Positions 7,714 through 12,778 of a DNA stretch of 12,778 bases are shown here, piece by piece; the first letter of the stretch is position 1, and the number at the start of each line of letters is the position of its first letter. The notes below the pieces were generated by a model. It did no database searches. It was given only the letters and a program-made list of their open reading frames with translations, and was not told the DNA's origin. This DNA is from CAVSUR01 sp052143655 (lineage in GTDB: Bacteria; Actinomycetota; Actinomycetes; Streptosporangiales; Streptosporangiaceae), in contig JBKQSL010000350.1 of the NCBI GenBank assembly GCA_052143655.1, positions 1 to 12,778 of the forward strand, given 5' to 3'. Position numbers and translations under genes: made by a program.

Positions 7714-7754
7714 CTGAACAGCCACGGCGGGACGAAGAGCGGGGGGCCTTTCCG

Positions 7755-9452
7755 ATGCCGAAGCCGACGGATCCGGCCAGCCCGGCCGACGAGTCGCGGG
7801 CCCTTTCCCGGCGGCCCCGCATTGGCCCGCCGCCGGATCGCGCCGAGCCCCTGGCGGCGATGAGCGCGGCCGGCACCGCCACGGCTGGGATGCGGCCAGC
7901 GCCGGCCGCCCGCCGCAGCCTGGCAGCGGGCACAGCCTGGTGGCAGAGGATCCCGGCCTGGTGCTGGCTGATCGGGATTCTCTCGGTCCAGGCCGCCCTG
8001 TCACTGCGGCTGCTGCATGCGGATACCGCGTTCGAAGATGAGGCTGAGTACCTGTGGGCCGGCCACCTGATGTGGGCGCACTGGCTGCACGGGGCATCAA
8101 CCCCGTCGTTCTCCGCGTACTTCTCCGGTGCGCCGGCCGTGTACCCGCCCATCGGGGCGCTGGCCGACAGCCTCGGCGGGCTGGCGGCCGCCCGGGAGCT
8201 ATCCCTGATCTTCATGCTCGGCGCGACGGCGCTGCTGTGGGCGACGGCCAGCCGGCTGTTCGGAAGCCGGGCTGCGTTCTTCGCCGCCGCGCTGTTCGCC
8301 GCCTGCGGCCCCACGCTGCACCTGGGCGCCTACGCCACCTATGACCCCATGTCCATGTTCCTGGTCGCCCTGGCCACCTGGCTGACGGTCCGCGCAGGGG
8401 AAAGGCAGGACGCGGCCGGCTGGATGGCCGCGGCCGGCGCCGCGCTGGCGCTGGCCAACGCGGCAGCCTACTCGACGGCCCTGTTCGACCCGATTGTGAT
8501 CGCGGTCGCCGTCCTCGTGGCGCTGCCGCGCCCGGGCGGCAAGGCGGCCGCCGCCCGGGCTGCGGTGCTGGCGGTCGTCTGTGCGGCCCTGCTGGCCGCC
8601 GGGCTGCTGGCTGGCGGCAGTTCCTATCTCAGCGGGGTACGCCAGACCGTCCTGACCCGGGCCGGCGGCGCCCAGTCCCCGCTGACGGTGCTCGCCCAGT
8701 CCTGGGCATGGGGCGGGCTGGTCGTCGTGCTGGCCGGGTGCGCCATCGTCGCCAGCAGGGTCAGCCGGGACAGCCGATGGCGGTTCTGGCTGCTTACGGT
8801 CCTGGGAGTGGCCGGCCTGCTCGGCCCGCTCGAGCATGCCCGGCTGCACACCACGACCTCTCTGGTCAAGCACGTGGACCTCGGCGTGTGGTTCGCCGCC
8901 GCCGCCGCCGGCTACGCCGTCGACCGGCTGGTGGATGCGGCGCTGCCCGGCAAGCCGCGGAACATCGCGCTCGCCTCGTGCGTGATCGCGCTGGCCTTTC
9001 CCGTCGCCGTGGGCGCAGCCCAAGCGCGGCAATTCGCTACCAGCTGGCCCAACGCAGCCAGCTTTGTCGCGGTGTTCGGACCGCTTGCCGACCACAGCAC
9101 CGGGCGCCTGCTGGTCGAGGACCCGTCAGTGGCCGAGTATTACCTGCCAGCCGGCCGGGACTGGAAACGCTGGTCCAGCACGCGCAACATCATCCTGCCC
9201 TCCGGTGCGAGCACGGGGGGGCCGAGCAGCCAGGCCGGCGTCACCGGCGCCGGGAACATCGGCGTCTACGCCGAGTACGTCACCAGCGGCTACTTCTCCT
9301 ACGTGGCGCTGAACTACGCCGACACCACCACCTTCGACCTGGAGCTCACCCACGACCTGCGGCGCAGCCACCGGTACCGGGTAGCCCAGGTCATCCCGTA
9401 CGGGCCCGGCCGCGGCACGTACGTCGTCTACCAGCTCAAGCCGCGCCGGTGA
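7755..9452 (+). CDS. GT-C membrane glycosyltransferase, PMT/ArnT-like (cassette B)
   Basis: The 565-residue product is a paralogue of the first cassette A gene, with matching blocks such as EYLWAGHL, FSGAPAVYPP, LGAYATYD and HTTTSL-KHVD. It has a shorter Pro/Ala-rich tail (about 75 residues), then a first helix and TAFEDEAEYLW. Asp95-Glu96 there is the acidic pair typical of GT-C catalysis in the first outer loop. Multiple helices run to about residue 430, followed by a soluble C-terminal domain ending near a YADTTTFDLELTHDL segment. ATG 7755 is preferred: a G-run at 7741-7746 lies 8 bases upstream, whereas the in-frame ATG at 7710 sits in a hairpin with no ribosome site. The stop overlaps the GT2 start as GTGA. 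The donor is probably a polyprenyl-phosphate sugar and the acceptor the polymer from the next gene (both inferred). Confidence 0.85.
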   Translation: MPKPTDPASPADESRALSRRPRIGPPPDRAEPLAAMSAAGTATAGMRPAPAARRSLAAGTAWWQRIPAWCWLIGILSVQAALSLRLLHADTAFEDEAEYLWAGHLMWAHWLHGASTPSFSAYFSGAPAVYPPIGALADSLGGLAAARELSLIFMLGATALLWATASRLFGSRAAFFAAALFAACGPTLHLGAYATYDPMSMFLVALATWLTVRAGERQDAAGWMAAAGAALALANAAAYSTALFDPIVIAVAVLVALPRPGGKAAAARAAVLAVVCAALLAAGLLAGGSSYLSGVRQTVLTRAGGAQSPLTVLAQSWAWGGLVVVLAGCAIVASRVSRDSRWRFWLLTVLGVAGLLGPLEHARLHTTTSLVKHVDLGVWFAAAAAGYAVDRLVDAALPGKPRNIALASCVIALAFPVAVGAAQARQFATSWPNAASFVAVFGPLADHSTGRLLVEDPSVAEYYLPAGRDWKRWSSTRNIILPSGASTGGPSSQAGVTGAGNIGVYAEYVTSGYFSYVALNYADTTTFDLELTHDLRRSHRYRVAQVIPYGPGRGTYVVYQLKPRR

Positions 9453-11017
9453 GCGTGACCCGCGCTCCGGCGGCAGCGGCCGCGCCCGTCCGGCCGCCGC
9501 CTGCAGCCGCCCGCGGGCCGGTGCTGCCGCACCCGCCGGATGAGGCCGAGAAATACCTCTATACCCGCCGCAACCTGCCCTACCTGACCATGACACTGAC
9601 CCTCGGCGCGTGCTGCCTGGTGTTCAGCCAGATCCGCTTCGAGGCGCATTCCGCACTACTGTGGCCGTTCATGATCATCACCGGCGTCTATACCGTGTAT
9701 CAGCTGATCAGCCTGCCGGTGAACTTCCTCGGCCGCGGCTTCGACCTGGCCGCGCACCAGGCCCATGTCCTGGCATGGCGGCCGGACCGCTACCCGAGCG
9801 TGGACATCCACCTGCCGATCTGCGGCGAGCCGCCCGAAGTGCTGCACAACACCTGGACCGCCGTGGCCGGCCTCATCGCCTGTTACCCCGGCCCGGCACG
9901 GGCTTACGTGCTGGACGACGGGCCGTCGGACGAGGCCCGCGCCACCGCGGCGGACTACGGCTTCAGCTACATCCGGCGGCCCGACAGCCGCGTGTTCAAG
10001 AAGAGCGGCAACCTGCGCCACGGCTTCGCGTGCACCGACGGCGAGTTCATCCTCATCCTGGATGCCGACTTCGCCCCGCGCCCCGACCTGCTGGCGGAGA
10101 CGCTGCCGTACCTGGACGACCCTGGAGTCGCGATCGTGCAGACCCCCCAGTACTTCAGGGCCAGTGCCCGGCAGAACTGGATCGAGAACGCCGCCGGGGC
10201 GATCCAGGAAGTCTTCTACCGGTCCATCCAGGTATCCAGGAACCGGTTCGGCGCGGCCATCTGCGTCGGCACCTCAGCGGTCTACCGGCGCGCGGCGCTC
10301 GCGCCGCAGGGCGGCCCGACGCTGATCCCGTATGCCGAGGACGTGCACACCGGGCTGGACGTACAGCGGGCCGGCTGGTCCGTCGTCTACCTGCCGGTAA
10401 TCGTGTCGGTCGGGATCTGCCCCGACAACCTCGACGCGTTCGTCCGGCAGCAGTACCGGTGGTGCACAGGGAACGCGGGCGTGGTGTTCACGCGCCGGCT
10501 GTGGAGCGTGGCCATGACGGTGCCCGCCCGGCTTTCCTACATCTCCGGCTTCTGCTACTACACCTATACCGGCCTGCAGGCGTTTGCCGGGCCGGTGATC
10601 CCGATCGTGCTGCTGGCCTTCCTGCCCGGCCAGGTCAGGCTACGCAACTTCATCGTCCTCGCCCCCGCCATGATCACCGGCTTCGTCCTGTATCCGCTGT
10701 GGCACCGCTGCCGGTACCCGCCGTCGGTGTGGCCGCTGGCCATCGCCCGCGGCTGGGCGCATGTGTTCGCGCTGTGGGACAGCGCCCGGGGCAAGACGAT
10801 GGGCTGGCATCCGACACGCACCCCGGGCACCGCACTGCGGCGCTTCCGGCTCTGGGTCGCGGGCTGGAACGGCGGCACGGCGCTGGCCTGGGCGGCCCTG
10901 GCTATCTGGCGGACGGTCACATCGGGAACGGACCGGTTCGCGGTCCTGGCGGTCTTCGGCTTGCTGAACCTGGCCATGGTAGCCCGGGTCATTTTCCCCG
11001 GAGGAAGCTGCACATGA
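9449..11017 (+). CDS. Cellulose-synthase-like processive GT2 polysaccharide synthase (cassette B)
   Basis: The frame is open far upstream into the GT-C gene, but GTG 9449 overlaps its stop (GTGA) and gives a 522-residue protein colinear with the cassette A synthase. Key residues are conserved: LDDG at 155-158, DAD at 205-207, QTPQYF, AED at 296-298 and QQYRW at 334-338. There are two N-terminal helices and about four C-terminal ones, and no PilZ domain. Its N-terminus has an Ala/Pro-rich lead of about 28 residues that the other copy lacks. GTG 9455 is a possible alternative start. No Shine-Dalgarno precedes it, so translation is probably coupled. The central domain is strongly similar to the first copy while the membrane helices and the loop after LDD differ. 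It may therefore make a related polymer or take a different sugar (inference). Confidence 0.93.
   Translation: MSVTRAPAAAAAPVRPPPAAARGPVLPHPPDEAEKYLYTRRNLPYLTMTLTLGACCLVFSQIRFEAHSALLWPFMIITGVYTVYQLISLPVNFLGRGFDLAAHQAHVLAWRPDRYPSVDIHLPICGEPPEVLHNTWTAVAGLIACYPGPARAYVLDDGPSDEARATAADYGFSYIRRPDSRVFKKSGNLRHGFACTDGEFILILDADFAPRPDLLAETLPYLDDPGVAIVQTPQYFRASARQNWIENAAGAIQEVFYRSIQVSRNRFGAAICVGTSAVYRRAALAPQGGPTLIPYAEDVHTGLDVQRAGWSVVYLPVIVSVGICPDNLDAFVRQQYRWCTGNAGVVFTRRLWSVAMTVPARLSYISGFCYYTYTGLQAFAGPVIPIVLLAFLPGQVRLRNFIVLAPAMITGFVLYPLWHRCRYPPSVWPLAIARGWAHVFALWDSARGKTMGWHPTRTPGTALRRFRLWVAGWNGGTALAWAALAIWRTVTSGTDRFAVLAVFGLLNLAMVARVIFPGGSCT
10443..10470 (+). repeat. 28-base exact match to 4832-4859, copy in cassette B
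   Basis: Second copy of the identical stretch encoding RQQYRWCTG in the GT2 catalytic core. Confidence 0.85.
11000..11006 (+). promoter_or_regulatory. Strong Shine-Dalgarno inside the GT2 3' end
   Basis: GGAGGAA lies 7 bases before ATG 11014 and is encoded within the conserved VIFPG C-terminus of the GT2 gene. It is the best ribosome site in the window and fixes the start of the third GH26 gene. Confidence 0.75.
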
Positions 11018-11967
11018 GGAAATACCTGGCGCCGATGACCGCGGTGCTGGCCGCCGCCGTAGCGCTCATCTTTCTCACGCTCCGGGTGGCCACCTCGCCG
11101 TTCGCGGCTTCGCCCGTGCATGTCACGCTGCCGTCAGTCCCGACGTCCTACCTTGGGGCCTTCGAGCGGGACGCGCCGCCGAGCTACCAGCCAGTCCAGG
11201 TGTTCACGGGTGCAGCGCACGAGGCGCCGAACCTGGTCGGGTACTTCAGCGGCTGGGCTGAGCCGTTCGCCATCCGGTTCGCGAAGGCAGTCAGCCAGCA
11301 CCGCATGATCCCGGTCGTCCAGATCGACCCTACTTACGCCTCAGTTCAGGACATCGCGGACGGCAGTTACGACAGCTACCTGCGCAGCTACGCCGACAGC
11401 GTGCGGGCCTTCGGCGGGCCCGTGGTCATCGGGTTCGGGCACGAGATGAACGCCCCTTGGTATTCCTGGGGGTACGGGCACGTCCCGGCCCAGACCTTCG
11501 TGGCAGCGTGGCGGCACATCGTGTCGCTGTTCCGGGGCCAGGGCGCTGACAACGTCACCTGGATGTGGACGATCAACGCCGACGAGCCGGGCACCGGGCC
11601 GATCACTACGTGGTGGCCCGGCAGGCAGTACGTCACCTGGGTGGGCATCGACGGCTTTTACACCCGGCCTTCCGACACCTTCCGCCGGATCTTCGCCCGC
11701 ACCGTCAGCCAGGTGCGAGTGTTCACCGCCCAGCCGATCCTGATCTCCGAGAGCGCGGTCAGCCCGCGGCTCAACCGCTTCGCCAAGATCGGCGACCTCT
11801 TCCATGGCGTGCACAGCTTCGGGATGCTGGGGCTGGTGTGGTTCGACATGAACCAGCACGGCGGAATTGATCAGCAGGACTGGCGCATCGAGGGCAACCT
11901 GCTGGCCGAGACGGCATTCCGGCTGGGTGCAGCCGGGCTCAGCCTGGTCCGGCCCCCGCAGCCCTAA
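11014..11967 (+). CDS. Secreted or anchored GH26-type glycoside hydrolase (cassette B)
   Basis: The 317-residue product starts at an ATGA overlap with the GT2 gene. Residues 1-24 look like a signal peptide or short anchor (MRKYLAPM then a hydrophobic run), with a possible cleavage near SPFA-AS, so this copy may be released where the other two look anchored. The catalytic domain keeps Glu144 in GFGHEMNAPWYSW and Glu246 in PILISESA, 102 apart, plus YFSGWAEPF, VQIDP and WVGIDGFY. Differences from its paralogues are Ala147 in place of the Gly after HEMN, ETG/ETA changed to ESA, and an insertion (NQHGGIDQQ) near the C-terminus. It probably hydrolyses the cassette B polymer (inference). As in cassette A, most family members are beta-mannanases, but the substrate is unproven. 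The long open frame upstream of this start is a shadow of the GT2 gene. Confidence 0.88.
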   Translation: MRKYLAPMTAVLAAAVALIFLTLRVATSPFAASPVHVTLPSVPTSYLGAFERDAPPSYQPVQVFTGAAHEAPNLVGYFSGWAEPFAIRFAKAVSQHRMIPVVQIDPTYASVQDIADGSYDSYLRSYADSVRAFGGPVVIGFGHEMNAPWYSWGYGHVPAQTFVAAWRHIVSLFRGQGADNVTWMWTINADEPGTGPITTWWPGRQYVTWVGIDGFYTRPSDTFRRIFARTVSQVRVFTAQPILISESAVSPRLNRFAKIGDLFHGVHSFGMLGLVWFDMNQHGGIDQQDWRIEGNLLAETAFRLGAAGLSLVRPPQP

Positions 11968-12127
11968 CCCGAAAATCGGCGAGTTACCGGGCGTGCGGCA
12001 GCGGGTCGCGCTCCGCGGTGGCAGCACGGTGCTGGGGCGTCGCTCGTAACGCGCCGCCGGATTCCGCCGCGACAGTGACGGCAGCGGGAGACCGATCGCT
12101 ACTGGCCCGGTCGGATCTTGATGGCGG
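11968..12127. other. Region after cassette B with a palindrome
   Basis: No gene was recognised. A small CCGA-AAA-TCGG stem follows the stop at 11969-11979. A 13-base palindrome CAGCAC-G-GTGCTG lies at 12022-12034. Either might end transcription of cassette B, but neither is followed by a U-tract. Confidence 0.35.
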
Positions 12128-12304
12128 GTGCGGTCAGCGAGCGTCTATGGCACCTTCGGCTGGCCGGCAATCTGCGCGCTTGGCGCCGTCCTCGCAGCGA
12201 GCGCGATCCTCACCTGGGCCGCAATCTTCCGCTGCGACTCCCGGCGCACGCCACGAGGCAACCTGACCCTATTCCACGAGCAGGCCGGTGACACGACCCC
12301 GTAG
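12128..12304 (+). pseudogene. Possible C-terminal remnant of an MFS-type transporter
   Basis: A 58-codon frame runs from a GTG to TAG 12302-12304 (open from 12122, after a TGA). It contains VYGTFGWPAICALGAVLAAS, a single hydrophobic helix, then a polar tail with RCDSRRTPRG. Third positions are strongly G/C, as in the real genes here. The Tyr-Gly-x-Phe-Gly-Trp turn followed by an Ala/Leu-rich final helix resembles the end of actinobacterial major facilitator transporters. The expected upstream helices are missing; the preceding sequence is stop-interrupted and not transporter-like. It is most likely a decayed gene end. A free-standing small membrane protein, or chance in GC-rich DNA, cannot be excluded. 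No ribosome site stands out. Confidence 0.4.
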
Positions 12305-12478
12305 ACGCCGATTGATGCCGCTCTGTGCTGGGATGATGATGGCCGCCAAGTGGTGACAAGCCCGGCGGGTCATGCTGGCGGGGGCTGTGATCGCCGGGAA
12401 AATGATCACCCCATCGCGAATAGCATTGTGCTGGCCGGGAACTGCGGCCGCGGACGATTCGGGATATGAGACCGGCCA
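12305..12478. promoter_or_regulatory. Upstream region of the last two ORFs, with inverted repeat GTGATC-N11-GATCAC
   Basis: Perfect 6-base arms lie at 12387-12392 and 12404-12409, about 70-90 bases before the ATG at 12479. This is the expected place for an operator of the genes that follow. The spacer is relatively A-rich. No clear -35/-10 pair was found. Confidence 0.35.
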
Positions 12479-12670
12479 ATGGCAGAGCAGACGGAGGATG
12501 GCGCGGACCGAGGCGAGCGGAACTCGCTGGATCTTGACGCACTCGCCGTCAGCGACAGGTTCCGGCCCTTCAGCTTTACCCGGCGCGATGACCACGTCGC
12601 CTATCTGTGGGTGCTGCGGGCGCTGGACGAGGAGGACGAGGACGCAGCCGCCGGGACGGACGGCGGGTGA
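12479..12670 (+). CDS. Small acidic hypothetical protein
   Basis: The 63-residue product has a hydrophilic N-terminus, a central block FRPFSFTRRDDHVAYLWVLR, and an acidic tail with EDEEDED-like composition ending in GTDGG. There is no signal peptide or membrane helix. I do not recognise the family. Its stop overlaps the next start as GTGA, the usual sign of a co-transcribed pair in this DNA, which supports its being real. The ribosome site is weak. It could be a small accessory subunit or the truncated front end of a larger protein. Codon use is compatible with a true gene. Confidence 0.55.
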   Translation: MAEQTEDGADRGERNSLDLDALAVSDRFRPFSFTRRDDHVAYLWVLRALDEEDEDAAAGTDGG

Positions 12671-12778
12671 GCGCCAGCCCTGCCGGGCCGCCGCACTACC
12701 AGGGGGCGGATTACCAGCGGCTGCTTGCGGCGGCGCGCCGGTCGCTTGAGCGCTCCGGCGGCGAGCTGACAGGCACCG
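12667..12778 (+). CDS. N-terminus of an unidentified protein, cut by right edge
   Basis: Beginning at GTG 12667 in a 4-base overlap with the small ORF, 37 codons are open to the window end. The visible part contains YQGADYQRLLAAARRSLERS followed by GGELTGT, a soluble, probably helical segment. The RxLERSGG-LTGT pattern faintly recalls N-termini of TIGR02679/DUF2399-type proteins (JetD relatives of Wadjet systems). That is too short and weak to be called. Confidence 0.5.
   Translation, partial: MSASPAGPPHYQGADYQRLLAAARRSLERSGGELTGT

Noticed and set aside
7710..7754. ATG 7710 as start of the cassette B GT-C gene
   Set aside because: It lies inside a perfect dyad with no ribosome site. ATG 7755 has a G-run at suitable spacing, though 7710 cannot be fully excluded.
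6458..8314. 618-codon open frame on the minus strand
   Set aside because: It lies antisense to the second GH26, the leader and the start of the cassette B GT-C gene. Its product is Arg/Pro/Gly-rich with no domain, as expected of the mirror frame in GC-rich DNA.
8708..9448. Upstream extension of the second GT2 to 769 residues
   Set aside because: The extra part is in the wrong frame of the GT-C gene and is Arg-rich. The GTGA overlap start gives a protein colinear with the other copy.
9610..11013. Upstream extension of the third GH26 to 785 residues (a GT2-GH26 fusion)
   Set aside because: The extension is a shadow frame of GT2. A strong Shine-Dalgarno and signal peptide mark the start at 11014.
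1..12778. CRISPR arrays, tRNA or rRNA genes, insertion-sequence ends
   Set aside because: No regularly spaced repeats, cloverleaf-like blocks, transposase motifs or long terminal inverted repeats were seen on either strand by eye.

Overview
The window is very GC-rich, with strong G/C preference at third codon positions, several GTG starts and genes that chain through 4-base overlaps. This points to a high-GC actinomycete (Streptosporangiales/Catenulisporales/Streptomyces-like). No rRNA, tRNA, CRISPR or insertion sequence was seen, so no finer placement is possible.

Layout. (1) Bases 1-1591, minus strand: the first 530 codons of a long Ala/Pro-rich protein with one membrane anchor, cut by the left edge. 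(2) 1592-1933: a divergent intergenic region with several short dyads. (3) 1934-7477: cassette A, four plus-strand genes joined by ATGA/GTGA overlaps. They encode a GT-C (PMT/ArnT-like) membrane glycosyltransferase, a cellulose-synthase-like processive GT2, and two successive membrane-anchored GH26-type glycoside hydrolases. (4) 7478-7754: an inter-cassette leader crowded with perfect or near-perfect dyads. (5) 7755-11967: cassette B, a diverged second copy of the same module (GT-C, GT2, one GH26), also joined by 4-base overlaps. (6) 11968-12478: a gap holding an apparent C-terminal remnant of a membrane transporter. (7) 12479-12778: a small acidic ORF overlapping (GTGA) the start of another gene that runs off the right edge.

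Working model (inference). Each cassette would make and handle one extracellular beta-linked polysaccharide. The GT2 polymerises a nucleotide sugar and passes the chain through its own membrane channel. The GT-C enzyme, probably using a polyprenyl-phosphate sugar, adds sugars on the outer face. The anchored GH26 enzyme trims or releases the chain, as cellulase partners do in cellulose-synthase operons. Because GH26 is mainly a beta-mannanase family, a beta-mannan or glucomannan is the leading guess. No chemistry can be proved from sequence alone. The presence of two diverged cassettes, three GH26 paralogues and no recognisable PilZ, BcsB or GlxA-type partner makes this the notable system in the window.
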